Below are positions 31,335 to 45,519 of a stretch of 64,000 bases of DNA, in pieces (the stretch's first letter is position 1; each line of letters begins with the position of its first letter). The DNA lies in NCBI GenBank assembly GCA_032433595.1, contig JASWJB010000139.1:40148-104147 (forward strand), in the 5' to 3' direction. Under the pieces are notes generated by a model. That model saw only the letters and a list, made by a program, of their open reading frames with translations. It did no database searches and was not told the DNA's origin. Position numbers and translations under genes: made by a program. Origin of the DNA: Conoideocrella luteorostrata. Taxonomy: Eukaryota > Ascomycota > Sordariomycetes > Hypocreales > Clavicipitaceae.

Positions 31335-34300
31335 CTAGCTTTCCAAGTGTCCGTTCATTTTAGTTTCTTGCCTACAACACCCTTCAAGCAGAGAACATAT
31401 TTTTCTTACTTGGTCCGGTCGATGAACCCAACTGAAATGAGAGCCCTCCAGCGAAACCAGATCAACGATGTCTTTGTTCACAAACGTGTCTAGTCTATTC
31501 AAAGATGATTCAGCATACCATCGGTACAGTTGTTTTTGTGCAGCTGTACCGTGTGCGTCATCTGTCTCTTTTGCCTTGAACAACACCAAATGATCTGTAG
31601 ACGACTCCAGAATCCTAAATCGATCAGGCTCAGGCTTGTACATATAGTAAATATGATCAAGAACCTGCTCATCCTTGTAGCCGGCAGCTTCCGTGGCTCG
31701 TGGTATGTCAAAGTATGGATCAATCAAACCCAACGTACCGAGTCTCTCCCCACAACGAGCCAAGTGCTGAGCTATTTCCATGGCAAGGATACCGCCAAAA
31801 CTCCAACCAATGATGTGAAATGGCCCCCGTGGTTGCACGTTGCGCATGTGCGTTACGTAATACTCTGCTAGCTCTTCGAAGGTTGAGAGCGACTTGCTGT
31901 GACGGTAGTGATTGTTAAACACAATCAGCTTGCGGTTAGGTGACTCTTTGACGATGTTGTGGAAGTAGCTCTCAGCACCGCCTTCTCCTGGTGGAAGAAG
32001 GAACAGAGGCGGGCCATGTCTACTTTCATCGTCGAACGAGAAGAAGGGAGTAAATTCTTCTTCCCGGCTAGGCACATCTGGTAACTCAAATCCTTGACTA
32101 TTCACCCTCTCGATAAGTTCCCGGAGAGCAGTTTTCATCATGTAGAGGAGCGAATCAGTTGTTTTAGAGTCCCAGCGGCTTGCCACCTGGATGGACAGTC
32201 TTCCGTTAATAGCCCCAAAAGTAATATCAAGCATAGAGGAACTCCTATCTCGATCCTCAGAGCTGGTATATAAACCATGGGGAAGTTCATTTTCACCCGC
32301 GGCCAAGACCCATTCATCTTGCCGGCCGTGAACCTGATCTAAGCGACCCAAGTAATTGACGGTTACAGGCGGCAAAGAGTCATCGGAGTATCCATAACTC
32401 GGCCCATATCCAATACCGTGGTTTGGCACGCGATCAAGACACCGTTTCACGTTCATGACGCCCTGGACTAAATCCGTGACTTGTGGGATCTTGAAGGGGT
32501 ACATGCTGGTAAACCAACCAACTGTTCGGCTAACATCCAAAGACGGATCAACATTCTCCTCACGGCCGTGCCCTTCGATAGTCACAATGGTTGTAAGGTT
32601 GGCCATCAGCTTCTGTAGCGCAAAACCCACAGACACGAGAAGAATCTCGTGCATACCAGTACTAAGCCGAGGACAGCACTGTTGGAATAACAACATCGTT
32701 TCGTTGGTCGACAATTGATCTTCACACCGTATCATGGTGTGTGAATTATGAGAAAATATCTCAGCGGTCTCCATTGCCTCTGCTCTGATTCCGTCCCAAT
32801 ATTGTCTTTCAGAAGAGGACAGCGCGTAGTCTTGCACTGCATTACTCCACTGCTGAAAACTGCTGCTCTTCATTCCAAGACCAACGCCATGATATAGCGA
32901 CTGCAAATCCGACCTAACGATGTTCCAGCTGACTGTATCTATTATGAGGTGATGGAATGCGCACCACACTCGTGCTGAACCGTCTTGATAGCCATGAAGA
33001 TAGGCAATACAGAATAATGGTCCTGTTTCAACATTAAATTGGGATTGCCAACCGGATAGTGCTTCCTGTATATCGTCGGTGTTTTCAAGGTTGGTAACAT
33101 CAAGAAGTTTAATCTTAACTGGCTCACAATCCATAGGGAATGTCTGGACGTATCTACTGTTGCGTTTTTGGAGTCTCATACGCACAATGTCATGCCTGCA
33201 TTGGAGCATTGTTACAGCCTGGGCGAGCTTTTCAATATCCAACTTCGGCGTGCGGATGGTGAAGCAATGATTCCAGAATCCAGGATGTTGGAGCTCTTTT
33301 GACAGGAACCAGTCTTGAATAGGCAGCAGCGCAGCATCTCCTGCAACAAGTCCTTGATCTGCATTAAGAGGGGGTAGAAGTCTGCCATTGCTGTCCTTCA
33401 CCAATACGTTATCATGTACCGCTCTAACTGTCCTGTGGATGAAGATGTCTTTCACAGTGACTTTTAGGCCAAGTTGACGATGTATATCGCCAACTAGCTG
33501 CAAAGACGATATACTATCGCCACCATTGGTGAATAGATCGTCATCAATACCACCATGAGTCTTGCCAATTACGGCAGCCCAGAGTAAGCAGAGCTTTGCC
33601 TCGAGGACGTTTCTAGGTGCAACGTACGTATTTGTCTGTTCCCGATGGTTCATTACAGCCAGTGTTCTAGTGTCCAGTTTTCCATTCACTGTTACAGGTA
33701 GCGGACCGTGCAAGCAATATAACTTGCTTGGAACCATGAAAGATGGAAGAGTCGCCGCCAAGCTGGTTCGAACGTCCGACGGAATGATCGCAACACCATC
33801 TTTGAGGTTGTAGTAGCCTACAAGTTCGGTTGCTATTCGAGATGACGAGTCTTCTCTGATGCCTTGACTATAACTTGGCAGAACGGCGGCTTCTTTAATG
33901 CCTGGGATATTGGCCAGGGCGTTTTGCACTTCTGAAAGTTCGATACGGAACCCTCGAAGTTTCACTTGTTGGTCGCGACGACCAAGGTATTCGAGTCGGC
34001 CAGGTCCTCGGTATCGGACCAAGTCGCCGGTCTTATACATCCTGCCAAACTTGCCAGATTTGTTGAAAGGGTTCTCTATGAAGCGCTCATTGGTCAAAGA
34101 TTCTTGATTCAGGTAGCCTCTGGCGACGCAATCGCCAGCCAAGTACAGCTCCCCAACAGCATTGATTGGGACACGCTGCAGTCGATCGTTGAGCACGTAC
34201 ACCATAGTCCCACGCAGTTCATCGCAAAGAGCCTTTGTGAAAGCTGAGCCGTCTTGAAACGTAGTGACAAGATTGTATACGGTGGTTTCAGTAATACCAT

Positions 34301-37300
34301 AGGCGTTGTTGATAGGTCCTTTGAATTGTGACCGCATGCTGGCGTACTGAAAAGAGTGGAACTCTTCACCCGCTGCAGTAACCATCTGCAGTTGCGGTAA
34401 GCGAGATAGTTGGATTTGTTGCAGTACTGACGGTGTCCCACTCAGGTAAGAGAGCTGTTCAGAATTTGCTAGCTCATAGAAGCTTTCATGTGTCACACCC
34501 TCCTCGGGTGGGATAATTAATTTATTGCCGCTGAGAACGGACAGAACAATCTGCTCCACTGAGAAGTCAAAAACATAATTTGATAATAACAAAACGGACT
34601 GGGTTCCATTGGTGTCACCAAAGTAGCGCTGTGAAAGTGCTTTCTGCAGGTTAGCAACGCTCTGGTGCTCAATCATCACTCCTTTCGGCTTTCCCGTGGT
34701 CCCGGATGTGAAAATAACGTATGCAAGCACGTTTGAATCAACCCGTGGCAAAGTAAGATTGTCGTGTGGCTGGTTTCGAATATTGGAGATGACCTCCACG
34801 TCATCAACGACAAGTCGTTTCGTGTCTGCAGAGCATGACAGGTTCGTCAAGCAATTCTTCGTAGTGATGAGAAGCTTTGCGCCAGTGTCTTGCAAAGTAA
34901 AGTTGACTCGCTGTGCTGGATAGTCTGGATCTAGAGGCACATATGCGGCGCCTGCTTTCCAAACGGCCAGGATACTGATTACCATCTCGATGCTCTTGCT
35001 CAGCATGAGAGCAACGTGGTCACCGCTTTTAACGCCTTCGCCAGTCACCATCCAATGAGCCAATCGATTAGCCCGTTCGTTCAGATCGCCATACGAAATG
35101 CGTCTTGAACCTCCTTCGACGACAGCCAACTTGTGTGCATTGACATTTACTTGGCTCTCAAACAGTTCAGCAAGCGAATTTTCACGATCCGTCTGAATAA
35201 GGTCTGTCGTCTTGAATTGTGATTTTTCCGGCCACTGTTCAGTTGGCGCAAGCATTGATGAATCACGATCCGTTTCACCATCGGACATTTCTTGAAGAAT
35301 AGTTTGATACGATCGAAGAAACCCTGCAATAGTCTCTTCTTCGAAAAGGCTTGTGGCATAGTTGAAATTAACCAGCAAACCTGCATCTGCCCTCTCCTTC
35401 ACGGTGACATTCAAGTCAAATTTGGCAACGGATGAAAGTAAGGAAGCCGGATCGTACCGCTGCATGAAAGACTTGCGACTAAGCTCAGGTTTATTCAGCG
35501 CTTCAGTCTCCCAATTGAAGACCGCTTGCACGAGCGGATGGCGACTAGGATCATGTCTCTCGTTCATAAGTTTAACGATCTCTTGAAATGGCATATCCAT
35601 ATGTATCTGAGCGTCGACGAGATGCTTTTGAACGCTCGCAATCAACTTGCTGATGTCAGACTCGCATACATCAACCCTAAACGGAAGCAAGTTGACGAAA
35701 AAGCCAATAACGGACTCGTACTCGGCGCGGTTTCTATGTGAAACGGGGACTCCAATGACGATATCAGTCTGCATTGTATATACATTCAACAAGTAGCAGT
35801 ATGCGGCAAGCATAACGGTGTATAGGCTTGCCCCTTGCCGTTTAGCTAGCGCTCTGATCTCAGACACTAAATCTGAACCAAGAACGAGTTGTAAGTCGCC
35901 TCCTTGATAATCGAACTGAGCTGGCCGAGGTCTGTCGGTGACCAAGAATAGTGACTCTAGGCCGCTCAACTTGTTGGACCAAAATTCTGATAGAACTTGA
36001 TTTCTGTCTGAAGACAGATTTTGGTGGTGTTCAACTGCATATTCCTTGTATTGAACCCGAAGAGAGGGCAGGTTGATGGAATTATGGTGTCCCGCATGCA
36101 GCGCGTAATATGCACGCAGATCACTTTGGAAAATGTCCCAGGACCAGGCATCAAAGGCAGAGTGGTGGAATACAAAGCTAGCGTAGAGTGAAACGCAACC
36201 ATTTGTCTGCAACTGATGCATACACACCACGAAAGGAAGTTCGCAGTCGAGCCTAAAAGCTTTATTTGCAGACTCACTCATCTGACGCCGCATTTGGGTT
36301 TCAGAAGAAGATTGCAAAGTCTCAAGCTGGAACAGTTTATGCGCATCGTCTGCATCCAGTATTTTCTGATAGTGATGAGAGCTTTCGTGAGACCGAGTAA
36401 GCAAAGTGCGCAGAGCTTCATGTCTTGACAGAACCGAGCGGAGCGCTCGCTCGAATGACTCCAAACACAACTGGACATCGAGCTCTACCTGAATTGCAAT
36501 GTTGTACGCGCTGCCACCTTGATCAAACTCATGCAGGAAAAGAAGCCGCTCTTGAGCCGGAGAAATGGGGATGCTCATCAGAGACTCATCTCCCAACGGT
36601 GACACGGTCAGAGTCTCTGCTGAGCCACTGACAATCCAACGGGCAAAAGCCTCAATGGTTGGATATCGGAACAGACTGCTGACAGTTACCGACACACCAA
36701 GTGCCTTTGTGGCTGCAAATGAAAGCTTTGTACTTCGGAGACTGTCTCCACCTAAGGAGAAGAAATCACTGTAAATACTAATGCTCTCAACAGGAATCTC
36801 AAGCAGATCAGCCCAAATGCTAGCCAGCACTCTCTCGATTTCAGTGCGGGGCGGCACAACTTCATCTTCTCCAGTTTCATCTGGGACCGGAAGAGCCTTT
36901 GAGTCCAGTTTTCCACTCACTGTCACCGGGAACTTATCCATAGGAATCAGCCGTGCTGGTACCATATGCGATGGAAGTCGCGACTGCATGTACCGCCGTA
37001 TTGCTTGCGGTGACAACGACCCAGAAGATACATAGTATCCAACCAAGTACTTTTGGCCGTCAGAAACTCGGTCTTTGGCTAGCACAACGGATTGTTCTAT
37101 GTCCGGGTACGAAGACAGAATCGCTTCAATCTCCCCTAGTTCAATGCGCTGCCCTCGGATCTTCACCTGGAAGTCGTTTCGCCCGAGATACTCCACTTCT
37201 CCATCAGCTGCTTCGATCCAACGGACCAAATCACCCGTCTTGTAAAGTCGTGCATTTCGACCCTCCCGCCTCTCCTGCTCGCTCTGGAACGGATTGGCTG

Positions 37301-40300
37301 GGAACCGTTCTGCAGTGAGATCAGGGCGGTTGTGATACCCACGAGCTACTCCGTCGCCGCCAAGATAGAGCTCGCCAACAGCGCCGATAGGTACGCGCTT
37401 CATGTCGTCGTTAAGAACATAACTAGTGCTGTTTGCTACTTGTTTGCCAATACTCTTATCTGTGCGTCGCTCCGGGAATGGGTACAGACGCTTGTGAGTG
37501 GTGATGGACACTTCGGTAGGCCCATAGCCATTAATAACTAGACCTGAGAATGTCTCACGAATCTTGTCAAAAACTGGCTCACTGAAGGCCTCTCCTACAC
37601 AGTCAATTCGCCTCAAGTGGTCTCTGAAACGACCAAATTCGTACATAGATATGACGGAGGGCGTACCAGACAAGTACGTGACTCGATTAGTTTCAATGTA
37701 CTGGTACAGCCGTTCCTTGTCGCCTCGCATCTCGTCATTTAAAACGAGCAGTGTTTGTCCGTTCAGTAAGGCATCTGTCATTTGTTCCACGAAATGATCA
37801 AATACATAGTTTGAAAAGGACAAGATGACCTCGTCATCTGTATCTCTCAACCCAAATATCTTACTCAGCGAGACAGCCAAGTTAACAATTCCGTGATGTT
37901 CAACCATGACGCCCTTCGGTTTGCCCGTGGTTCCCGAAGTGTACATTACATATGCAAGATCAGTAGCATTACACGTCGATATGGGATGTGTAGAGCTTGA
38001 AGGGAGGTGAAGGGCCTTGTCGGATGGAATCACAGGGATAGTACTACCCTGAACAATCTTTGACAGTCGATCCATGTACTTCTTGTCTGCAATGACAGCC
38101 AAAGCTGAAGTGTCGTCCAAGATGTACTTGATTCGATCGTCAGGGTAGCTGGCATCAATTGGGACGTACGCACCGCCCGATTTCCACACGGCCAGAATAT
38201 TCGTAATCAAGTGTTCGCTCTTCTCAATCACAAGCGCAATCAGTTTGTTAGGCTTAATAGGCACCTTTTCCAGCAAGCAGTAAGCTAGTGCGTTCGCGCG
38301 CCCGTTCAGTTCCCGATAAGTCAACTTTATGTCCTCGTAGATCACAGCCACCTTGTCTGGTTTCTGCTGTGCCTCTGTCTCGAAGACAGAGTGAAGCGTA
38401 CCGCTGGGATACTCATCCTCAGTAGCGTTCCACTTGTCAAGCTGTTTTATTTGATCTGCTGAAAGATATTCAATATCGCGAATCGGCGCGTCAGGATTCT
38501 TAGCAATGTTTTGAAGTGTATCATAGACCGTGTGCAACAAGAAACTTATCGTGTCGTCGTTGAAGAGCTCCCGCGCGTAACAGATGGTAAAATCGCAGCC
38601 GTCATTCCCGTGTTCCTGCGCTATCACTGCCAGGGGGTAGCTGAGCTTCTCTGTCCCTCCTGCAATTTTGTACTTGAGCACCTCTTCATGTAAGTCTCTC
38701 TGGGATTTTTCCAAATTCGGATAATTTTCCAGCACGAAGAGCGTGTCAAAGAGACCGTGCTTGAGGTCGTCTTTGCTCAAGCGGCCAAGCTCCACGCTTC
38801 CTCGCGAGTTCATTGCGTTTACCTGACTCTGAACTTGTGAGATTGCATCCATGGCTGTCATATTCTGATAAGACGTATGGTCCAATACAAGCGGAAGTGT
38901 ATTGATGAAGAGGCCGATTGAGCGCTCAATGCCCTCAATAGGTAGATTGCGACCGGAAATGGTAGTACCCGTCACGGTATGGCTGCCACCTCCGTATGCG
39001 TGCAGCACGAGATGCCATACAAGTTGTAAGATGGAGTGCAAAGTAACTCCCTGGGCAGAGCATTCTTCAAGTAGCTTGTTCATCACGGCATCCCGTGGGA
39101 GACGGATGCTCTGCTGCCCTTGTTCTTGTATCTGATCGTAATCTGCCAATGGAACTTTGTAACGGCTAGCCTCGTTAAGCAGGGCATTCAAGTCACATCT
39201 TTCCTCAATTTGATTAACCTGACTAGCCCAGAAGTCCAGATGTGTGTCTCGATGAGCTTGGAGGTATTTCTGTGCGTGAATATACGCAGAGTCTTCGTCC
39301 AAGGACGGCTGGGTTCCATTCTTCAAGCATAAATATGCCTCGTGCAGGCGTTCAAAGAGCAATGGCAAGCTCCAGCCGTCCAAGATGGAGTGGTGACAGC
39401 TGAAAATGCAAGCCGAACATGATTCCGGAAGTTTGATGAAGTAAATTCGGATAAGAGATGCTGTCTCGAGGCGATAGCCTTCGCTATGATCATCTTGTCC
39501 TATCCTAGCGAGCAGTGTCTGAAGTTGCTCATGGCTTCGTACATGAGATGCCTCAACTACTCTCCAGTCCAGAGCTGATCTCGCGTCAACAACCTGCATG
39601 ACATTACATTCCCACGAGAAACGCAGTCTCAGTGCGGGATGCTGGCGGTGAACATGCTCCCAGGCTGCACGATAGCAGTCTTGGCTGATTGACACCCCGT
39701 AATGAAGGGTAGAGTGCATTATGTATGCGTCTGTTTGTTGTGTCTTTAGTGAATGATATACGAATCCTTGTTGCAGGCTATTTGCCAGGTACGAATTTTC
39801 TGACATGCCGCTCTCAACAACCGCTGTGCCATTTTGCACATCGCCGCCTAACCCTCGCTCTTCCTGCGTTCTAGGTCTTAACAAGTCTGACATATTTCGC
39901 AAGGACCTTGTTTTAAACACCTCCTCCAAGCTTATGCCTACACTTAGACTCTGTCGAACACGCGCAATGAGTTGAATGCACGTAATGCTGTGCCCTCCCA
40001 GCCGGAAGAAATTCTGCTCCAGACCTATTTTTTGAGACGAAATCCCAAGAACGTCTCCCCAAATGTCTGCTAGTCTCTCGTCCAGCTCACACCTGTATTG
40101 GGCTAACTCGGATGATGGAACTGCGATGTCCACGGTCGGTAGAGCGCGCAAGTCAGCTTTCCCGTTGATTGTGACTGGTATCACTGGTAATTGAACCAAC
40201 CGCGTCGGGATCATGTATCGGGGCAACTTCTTCTCCAAAAAAGAGAGGAGGTCATTCTCAGGTATAGTCTTCTTGTCGCAGACGAAGTATCCAACCAAAT

Positions 40301-42650
40301 GGTCTTGGGTCGTCTCTTGTCCAGCGCTCAGAAGCTTTTTAGACACGACCATGCTGGTTCGTACTCCTGGGTACAGAGCTAGTGTGGATTCAATCTCTCC
40401 GGGCTCGATTCTAATACCACGAAGCTTGATTTGGAAGTCGATACGGCCAAGGTACTCAACTTCCCCGTTGGGTAGCCAACGAGCCAAATCACCCGTCTTG
40501 TAAAGCAAGCAGTTCAACCCAGCTTTGTGCTCCCTTGCAGTCTGATACGGATTTGGCAAGAACTTTTTACGAGTGAGCTCCTCTCGATTCATATAACCCC
40601 TAGAAATACCCAAGCCACCAATATGAAGCTCTCCAGTGACACCAAGAGGCACGCGTTTAAGGTTAGCGTCCAAGATGTAGCACTTGACATTACGAACCGG
40701 ACGACCTAGACTCATATCTTGTCGCTTAGACGTAGGTTCAAACACATTCAGCGCCGTCACAAACGCCGACTCTGTGAAGCCATACTCGTTCAATATTCGA
40801 GCCTTGAAACGACGCCGCAGAGCTGCGTATCGTGAATCCGTCAAGTTCTCTCCCACCAAGATCATGCGCTTCAATGACGGGCAAGTCGTAAAGTCGTATT
40901 CTTGCAGCACTGACGCCGTTCCATTGATGTATGTAACCTTGTGTTTTTGGATGTAGGGCAGCAGTGTATTGGGGTCGAACTTTTCTTCGTCGCTGATAAT
41001 GGCCAGTTTATTTCCGGTTGTAAGAGCCATGAGCATCTGGCGTACAAAGGGCTCAAAAACGTACGCAGAAAACAGTAGGATGACTTCGTCGTCATTTCCA
41101 GCAACGCCATAGCGGACAGAGAGATCAGTAATGCTGTTGACAACGCTAGTGTGTTCTTTGAAGATTCCTTTGGGGAATCCCGTCGTGCCTGATGTGTACG
41201 TCACATATGCGAGCTGGTTGCTCGCAAGTGGAAGATGTGTCAAATTCCCTGTTGAACCAGGCAATGACTCTGAAGATAGACGACTCAGCAACGGCTCAAG
41301 GGCAATTATTTCTATCTGTCTATTTCCCACGATCTCGGCTTGTACTCTGTGAGTATGTGTCTGACTTGCGATAATGAAACGTGTTTTCACGTCGTCAAGT
41401 ACAAACTGGATTCGCTCATTTGGATAAGCAGGGTCAATTGGTACATGGGCAGCACCAGACTTCCAGACCCCAATAATTGTTTCAATCATCAGCTCACTCT
41501 TGTCCAGGAACAATCCTACCAGTTGTTCAACCCCAATGCCCAATGAGCATATGTAATTGGCCAGCCTGTTGGCTTGCGCATTGAGTTCTCGGTAGGAGAT
41601 GCGTTTATCGCCGCAAATAATAGCGATCTTGTCGGGACAGCGGGTCGCGGCTTCTTCGACGAGATGATGCAGTCTCTTTTGAGAAGGATAGTCGCCGTCC
41701 GTGTTATTCCAAGCCTCCATTTGTGCAAGTTGCTCTTGTGGGAGGAGTTCAAGCTCCCCCAACAGTTGTGTTGGCTCTGTAGCTACCTCCAGTACTTTGC
41801 GCAAGGCGCCGAGGAAGCTGTCCACAACCATGGTGTCAAATAACCTTTCGGCATATCTCATTTTTAGAACCCATTCCGACTCGCCGAATCGAACACCGAG
41901 CATGAGAGGGAAGTCTGGCAACGGAGCCACATTGAATTCATCATCGAACAACACAATGAGGTCCAGGAGCTCTGCCCGAACAAGCTCACCAGGAGCAATT
42001 GAAGTGAGGTCCTCGTTATCAGACTGGGCAAGTTTCTTCATTTCTGCAATAGCCGTAGACATGTACTTTTTATTCCTGCCAACGTGGCCCATAATTGTAG
42101 GGACGACTTTCCAATAGCAATTTCCTGAGGACGCATCTTGCTGCTTGGTGAACGATGCTGTGATGGTGTGGGTTCCGTTGCCAAACCCTTTAAGCATCTG
42201 ATGCGTTGCTAACAGTAGAAGCAACTCCCTGGATATTTGTTGTTTGGAGCATGTGGTTGTGACTTTCCGAATAATTCCATCCGTGACAACCACTGTTCGC
42301 TCCTTTCTGGAGAGTGCTTCTCCATCCATTCCTGTTGAGGCCAGCTGGTACTTTATCGGCTCCCGAGTTAAGCCGCTCATGTCGCATCTTTCCGAGATGC
42401 TTTCTGTCTCAAGTTTCCATTTCTCGAGACCCGTAGAAGGTATCCAGCATTCAGAACGAGCAGTTCCATTTTGGTGCTTGGGTTCGGTCCCCCCCTTGGA
42501 GCCGTTCATCGCATTTGTCCCATTTTTGGCATGGGCATGGCCATTGGTCTTTGTGCATCCGTTGGTACCCATATTAGAGACCGTTTGGTGAACAAAGCCA
42601 CTCCGATAGTGCAATGCTGCGGGTGAATATGTCTCTGAAGGAGGAGCCAT
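31335..42650 (-). CDS. pcbAB: ACV synthetase, three-module NRPS
   Basis: 3771 residues, one exon, close to known fungal ACV synthetases. Modules run A1-T1-C-A2-T2-C-A3-T3-E-TE. Core A motifs are at about residues 483, 1570 and 2650. Phosphopantetheine serines are at about 889 ('GGHSI'), 1968 ('GGDSL') and 3044 ('GGDSI'). Condensation 'HHSILDG' is at ~1088 and 'HHSAFDA' at ~2164; epimerisation '[10 protein letters not shown]' at ~3235; thioesterase 'GWSFGG' at ~3617. The A-domain codes I read are EPRNIVEFVK, DHESDVGITK and DFESTAAVYK, those of ACV synthetases for L-alpha-aminoadipate, L-cysteine and L-valine. It makes the tripeptide LLD-ACV, the first cephalosporin intermediate. It shares a 1.9-kb divergent promoter with pcbC. 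No break or missing catalytic motif was seen. Confidence 0.97.
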   Translation of the reverse strand: MAPPSETYSPAALHYRSGFVHQTVSNMGTNGCTKTNGHAHAKNGTNAMNGSKGGTEPKHQNGTARSECWIPSTGLEKWKLETESISERCDMSGLTREPIKYQLASTGMDGEALSRKERTVVVTDGIIRKVTTTCSKQQISRELLLLLATHQMLKGFGNGTHTITASFTKQQDASSGNCYWKVVPTIMGHVGRNKKYMSTAIAEMKKLAQSDNEDLTSIAPGELVRAELLDLIVLFDDEFNVAPLPDFPLMLGVRFGESEWVLKMRYAERLFDTMVVDSFLGALRKVLEVATEPTQLLGELELLPQEQLAQMEAWNNTDGDYPSQKRLHHLVEEAATRCPDKIAIICGDKRISYRELNAQANRLANYICSLGIGVEQLVGLFLDKSELMIETIIGVWKSGAAHVPIDPAYPNERIQFVLDDVKTRFIIASQTHTHRVQAEIVGNRQIEIIALEPLLSRLSSESLPGSTGNLTHLPLASNQLAYVTYTSGTTGFPKGIFKEHTSVVNSITDLSVRYGVAGNDDEVILLFSAYVFEPFVRQMLMALTTGNKLAIISDEEKFDPNTLLPYIQKHKVTYINGTASVLQEYDFTTCPSLKRMILVGENLTDSRYAALRRRFKARILNEYGFTESAFVTALNVFEPTSKRQDMSLGRPVRNVKCYILDANLKRVPLGVTGELHIGGLGISRGYMNREELTRKKFLPNPYQTAREHKAGLNCLLYKTGDLARWLPNGEVEYLGRIDFQIKLRGIRIEPGEIESTLALYPGVRTSMVVSKKLLSAGQETTQDHLVGYFVCDKKTIPENDLLSFLEKKLPRYMIPTRLVQLPVIPVTINGKADLRALPTVDIAVPSSELAQYRCELDERLADIWGDVLGISSQKIGLEQNFFRLGGHSITCIQLIARVRQSLSVGISLEEVFKTRSLRNMSDLLRPRTQEERGLGGDVQNGTAVVESGMSENSYLANSLQQGFVYHSLKTQQTDAYIMHSTLHYGVSISQDCYRAAWEHVHRQHPALRLRFSWECNVMQVVDARSALDWRVVEASHVRSHEQLQTLLARIGQDDHSEGYRLETASLIRIYFIKLPESCSACIFSCHHSILDGWSLPLLFERLHEAYLCLKNGTQPSLDEDSAYIHAQKYLQAHRDTHLDFWASQVNQIEERCDLNALLNEASRYKVPLADYDQIQEQGQQSIRLPRDAVMNKLLEECSAQGVTLHSILQLVWHLVLHAYGGGSHTVTGTTISGRNLPIEGIERSIGLFINTLPLVLDHTSYQNMTAMDAISQVQSQVNAMNSRGSVELGRLSKDDLKHGLFDTLFVLENYPNLEKSQRDLHEEVLKYKIAGGTEKLSYPLAVIAQEHGNDGCDFTICYARELFNDDTISFLLHTVYDTLQNIAKNPDAPIRDIEYLSADQIKQLDKWNATEDEYPSGTLHSVFETEAQQKPDKVAVIYEDIKLTYRELNGRANALAYCLLEKVPIKPNKLIALVIEKSEHLITNILAVWKSGGAYVPIDASYPDDRIKYILDDTSALAVIADKKYMDRLSKIVQGSTIPVIPSDKALHLPSSSTHPISTCNATDLAYVMYTSGTTGKPKGVMVEHHGIVNLAVSLSKIFGLRDTDDEVILSFSNYVFDHFVEQMTDALLNGQTLLVLNDEMRGDKERLYQYIETNRVTYLSGTPSVISMYEFGRFRDHLRRIDCVGEAFSEPVFDKIRETFSGLVINGYGPTEVSITTHKRLYPFPERRTDKSIGKQVANSTSYVLNDDMKRVPIGAVGELYLGGDGVARGYHNRPDLTAERFPANPFQSEQERREGRNARLYKTGDLVRWIEAADGEVEYLGRNDFQVKIRGQRIELGEIEAILSSYPDIEQSVVLAKDRVSDGQKYLVGYYVSSGSLSPQAIRRYMQSRLPSHMVPARLIPMDKFPVTVSGKLDSKALPVPDETGEDEVVPPRTEIERVLASIWADLLEIPVESISIYSDFFSLGGDSLRSTKLSFAATKALGVSVTVSSLFRYPTIEAFARWIVSGSAETLTVSPLGDESLMSIPISPAQERLLFLHEFDQGGSAYNIAIQVELDVQLCLESFERALRSVLSRHEALRTLLTRSHESSHHYQKILDADDAHKLFQLETLQSSSETQMRRQMSESANKAFRLDCELPFVVCMHQLQTNGCVSLYASFVFHHSAFDAWSWDIFQSDLRAYYALHAGHHNSINLPSLRVQYKEYAVEHHQNLSSDRNQVLSEFWSNKLSGLESLFLVTDRPRPAQFDYQGGDLQLVLGSDLVSEIRALAKRQGASLYTVMLAAYCYLLNVYTMQTDIVIGVPVSHRNRAEYESVIGFFVNLLPFRVDVCESDISKLIASVQKHLVDAQIHMDMPFQEIVKLMNERHDPSRHPLVQAVFNWETEALNKPELSRKSFMQRYDPASLLSSVAKFDLNVTVKERADAGLLVNFNYATSLFEEETIAGFLRSYQTILQEMSDGETDRDSSMLAPTEQWPEKSQFKTTDLIQTDRENSLAELFESQVNVNAHKLAVVEGGSRRISYGDLNERANRLAHWMVTGEGVKSGDHVALMLSKSIEMVISILAVWKAGAAYVPLDPDYPAQRVNFTLQDTGAKLLITTKNCLTNLSCSADTKRLVVDDVEVISNIRNQPHDNLTLPRVDSNVLAYVIFTSGTTGKPKGVMIEHQSVANLQKALSQRYFGDTNGTQSVLLLSNYVFDFSVEQIVLSVLSGNKLIIPPEEGVTHESFYELANSEQLSYLSGTPSVLQQIQLSRLPQLQMVTAAGEEFHSFQYASMRSQFKGPINNAYGITETTVYNLVTTFQDGSAFTKALCDELRGTMVYVLNDRLQRVPINAVGELYLAGDCVARGYLNQESLTNERFIENPFNKSGKFGRMYKTGDLVRYRGPGRLEYLGRRDQQVKLRGFRIELSEVQNALANIPGIKEAAVLPSYSQGIREDSSSRIATELVGYYNLKDGVAIIPSDVRTSLAATLPSFMVPSKLYCLHGPLPVTVNGKLDTRTLAVMNHREQTNTYVAPRNVLEAKLCLLWAAVIGKTHGGIDDDLFTNGGDSISSLQLVGDIHRQLGLKVTVKDIFIHRTVRAVHDNVLVKDSNGRLLPPLNADQGLVAGDAALLPIQDWFLSKELQHPGFWNHCFTIRTPKLDIEKLAQAVTMLQCRHDIVRMRLQKRNSRYVQTFPMDCEPVKIKLLDVTNLENTDDIQEALSGWQSQFNVETGPLFCIAYLHGYQDGSARVWCAFHHLIIDTVSWNIVRSDLQSLYHGVGLGMKSSSFQQWSNAVQDYALSSSERQYWDGIRAEAMETAEIFSHNSHTMIRCEDQLSTNETMLLFQQCCPRLSTGMHEILLVSVGFALQKLMANLTTIVTIEGHGREENVDPSLDVSRTVGWFTSMYPFKIPQVTDLVQGVMNVKRCLDRVPNHGIGYGPSYGYSDDSLPPVTVNYLGRLDQVHGRQDEWVLAAGENELPHGLYTSSEDRDRSSSMLDITFGAINGRLSIQVASRWDSKTTDSLLYMMKTALRELIERVNSQGFELPDVPSREEEFTPFFSFDDESRHGPPLFLLPPGEGGAESYFHNIVKESPNRKLIVFNNHYRHSKSLSTFEELAEYYVTHMRNVQPRGPFHIIGWSFGGILAMEIAQHLARCGERLGTLGLIDPYFDIPRATEAAGYKDEQVLDHIYYMYKPEPDRFRILESSTDHLVLFKAKETDDAHGTAAQKQLYRWYAESSLNRLDTFVNKDIVDLVSLEGSHFSWVHRPDQVRKICSLLEGCCRQETKMNGHLES

Positions 42651-44523
42651 ATTGTCTTCTGGCGATTTTGCGCAAGATCATGCAAAGAATCTAAGATGAA
42701 AGCTTCCGTTCTGTAAACCCGCTTGAGTATGGTGAATACGCTCTCCAAAAGAAAAGACTCTAACAAGAGTTCTTGGCCAACTGATACATTTATGGGGCGA
42801 GGAGGCCAGTGAGAGAGACTGGCCGTCAAAAGTTTATAGCATACACACTTCCAGTTGCGGCTCAACTCGTCCATGTCTTGAACACACATACACACACGCT
42901 AGCCAATATCATACGTCTCCTCTCCTGCCAAGCATTAAGCCCCCCGATTAGTTATTTCGGGAATTGTTTGTCAGAGTTGAATAACAAGGTGCCGCAATGT
43001 TCCATCAGATCACCACAACATAATCCCCCTATCGGCAAAACTGAGCCCCTGGCCGCCTCCGCTGAAGCGTGATACATAGACGGCGAACTGCCGCGTTCAC
43101 TAGTCGGCTATCCAGACCTCTACGTTGCCTGGATTACAGCATGCTCGTCAGGCTATCCCGATGGCACCAATCAGGTAGAGTGAAGCTATCTGCTTGAGCC
43201 TCGGCCGAATGGAAATAATAGGCAGCTAACCCAGATGTAACCACGTTTCGCCGCCACTTACACGTCTTACGTAGACGTTCCCTCCCAGAACTTGTATTGT
43301 AGACCCCGAATAGTTGATTAGACCGGCGAGGGTGGTCCTCTGCGGCGATGCACAGGTGCCACGCGGCAAGGAGACGAAATCATGTTGGCTCACAACTTAG
43401 TTCCACAAGATTAAAGGTCTTCTATCCACAATGGATACCATTTCTCTTGCCTGCCGGCGAAATTAACCTTGTAGGCTCCCCCTCAGATGTAACCATTTAT
43501 AAAAAATACGCTCTGGAGCTAAAAGGGTTCTGATGGCGCTAAACAGCCATGTGTTTCGGGGTTACTACTGGACGTGCGTCGCTCTTGGTTCAACCCGCTC
43601 TCAATTCTCGCTTGTGTGCCCAGTAAATTTGGCTGTTTGTGGGAGGTGGTGCTAAAATGCCAAGTTGCAAACCTTGCCGAGGTGGAACAGCGTAGCATCG
43701 TCGCTAGAGCTGAGATGCAAGTGGTAACGACGGCGATATTCCAGGCTACAAGTACGAAGCACGGCCAATCAGCGCTGAGCTTTCTCATAGGCGCATTGGA
43801 ATATATACGCTCGCACGGAAACTGTGCATGGGTGAGATTGCATGGGGGGCGATGCACGTTGCAGATGAGGCGGACCACCGCTCGTGAGAGACGGATCGTC
43901 GCTGCGGCCAACTAACTTGTATTCCTCACCCGTGGCTTCAGCCAAGAATCCTAGTGGGCTTCAGCACGGCGCTGCAAATATTGAGTTCTCGGCGCAGAGG
44001 ATTCAATTGCATTTTGTATGTTCAATGGTGCCGAGTAGATGAGGAACTTTGCCTACAATAGTAATGACGTGACGCCTCGCTGAGAATCGAGACAGCTGGA
44101 AATGCTGACGGTGCGTGTAAGTGAAACAGCATCCAATTAGTACTATCGTCAGTGTGCTCAACCGAGAGGGGTCTGGTCGGCCCTTTCGAGAATAGTAAAA
44201 GATTGTACCAAGAGAGGCCATAAAAGATAATACGACGTCAACGCGAAGGTAGTAGGACCTACAGCGGGTTTCCAGGCACGGCAAGAACTACATCCATCGA
44301 GAAGTATAAATGGAGATGGTCTGTCTGGAGGAGGGGGTGGTGGCAAGCATAGCCAGAAACTGCATTTAAACCACACCAAGTATTGCAGAGAACTGAACCA
44401 CTTCAATCATCTTGGTTCGTTTTTGTAACCCTCGTCTTGTCCAGATCAGACATTATTTCACTTTTTCCGAGTACCGTACAACTTGCTGGATCCTCAATCC
44501 CATACCCAACAGTCCATATCACC
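42651..44523. promoter_or_regulatory. Bidirectional promoter pcbAB / pcbC
   Basis: 1873 bp between two divergent ATGs, longer than the roughly 0.9-1.2 kb known for the Aspergillus, Penicillium and Acremonium counterparts. CCAAT boxes lie at 42903, 43167, 43765 and 44133, and an inverted one (ATTGG) at 43795. PacC-type GCCAAG sites lie at 42927, 43659 and 43941. TATAAAT at 44305-44311 faces pcbC. In Aspergillus and Penicillium the same intergenic region is controlled by a CCAAT-binding complex and PacC; here this is inferred from motifs. A 113-residue open frame (43574-43915) is considered chance. Confidence 0.65.
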
Positions 44524-45519
44524 ATGGGTTCCGTTCCCGCCGCCAACGTCCCCCGAATCGACATCTCTCCTCTCTTCGGGGACAACCACGACAAGAAACT
44601 CCAAGTAGCCAAAGCAATTGACGCGGCCTCCCGAGACACAGGCTTCTTCTACGCCGTCAACCACGGCGTCGACCTGCAGTGGCTCTCGTCTGAGACCAGA
44701 AAGTTCCACATGTCCATGACCCACGAGGAGAAATGGGACCTCGCCATCCGCGCTTACAACCAGGAGCACCAACACAAGATCCGCAGCGGCTACTCCCTGT
44801 CAATTCCCGGCAAAAAAGCAGTTGAATCGCTCTGCTACCTCAACCCCTCATTCCGGCACGGGCACCCCCGCATCGAGACTCCAACTCCCTTACACGAGGC
44901 TAACGACTGGCCGGACGAGGCCAAGCACCCTGGCTTCCGGGACTTTGCGGAGTCGTATTTCTGGGAGGCCTTCAGGGTCTCCAGCGCACTTCTTCGGGGC
45001 TATGCGCTTGCGCTCAATAAGGACGAGGATTTCTTTGCTCGTCACTTCCGCAAGGAGGACACGCTGTCGTCGGTGGTGCTGATCCGGTATCCCTTCTTGG
45101 ATCCGTACCCCGAACCGGCCATCAAGACAGCCGACGATGGCACCAAGCTGAGTTTCGAATGGCATGAGGATGTAGACCTCATTACTGTTCTGTATCAGTC
45201 CGACGTGCAGAATCTGCAGGTCAAGACCCCGCAGGGCTGGCTGGACATTGAGCCAGATGATACGGGCTATCTAGTCAACTGTGGCAGCTACATGGCGCAC
45301 ATCACCGACAACTACTATCCCGCTCCGATCCATCGCGTTGTATGGAGGAATGAAGAGCGTCAGTCTCTGCCTTTCTTTGTCAATCTCGGCTATGAGGACA
45401 AGGTAGAGCCGTGGGATGCTGCCGGGAAAGGTGTCAAGCCGGACCGAGAGGCAACCACGTATGGGGACTATTTGCAGAATGGCCTGCTGGGCCTGATTAA
45501 GAAGAATGGGCAGACCTGA
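44524..45519 (+). CDS. pcbC: Isopenicillin N synthase
   Basis: 331 residues, one exon; the ATG at 44524 matches the conserved family start ('[20 protein letters not shown]') although the frame is open upstream. It is a non-haem iron oxidase that closes the beta-lactam and thiazolidine rings of ACV using O2. Iron ligands are His214, Asp216 ('EWHEDVDL') and His270 ('APIHRV'). The substrate-carboxylate motif is 'RQS' at 279-281, and Arg87, which anchors the aminoadipyl side chain, is present. The C-terminus 'KKNGQT' is the usual one. Residue 91, normally the second Tyr of 'AGYYL', is Ser here ('SGYSL'). Cytosolic. It is divergent from pcbAB and convergent with cefD2. The lack of introns is normal for fungal pcbC. 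Confidence 0.98.
   Translation: MGSVPAANVPRIDISPLFGDNHDKKLQVAKAIDAASRDTGFFYAVNHGVDLQWLSSETRKFHMSMTHEEKWDLAIRAYNQEHQHKIRSGYSLSIPGKKAVESLCYLNPSFRHGHPRIETPTPLHEANDWPDEAKHPGFRDFAESYFWEAFRVSSALLRGYALALNKDEDFFARHFRKEDTLSSVVLIRYPFLDPYPEPAIKTADDGTKLSFEWHEDVDLITVLYQSDVQNLQVKTPQGWLDIEPDDTGYLVNCGSYMAHITDNYYPAPIHRVVWRNEERQSLPFFVNLGYEDKVEPWDAAGKGVKPDREATTYGDYLQNGLLGLIKKNGQT

Noticed and set aside
43574..43915. 113-residue open frame in the pcbAB/pcbC promoter
   Set aside because: No recognisable motif and sits inside a known type of regulatory region; treated as chance.
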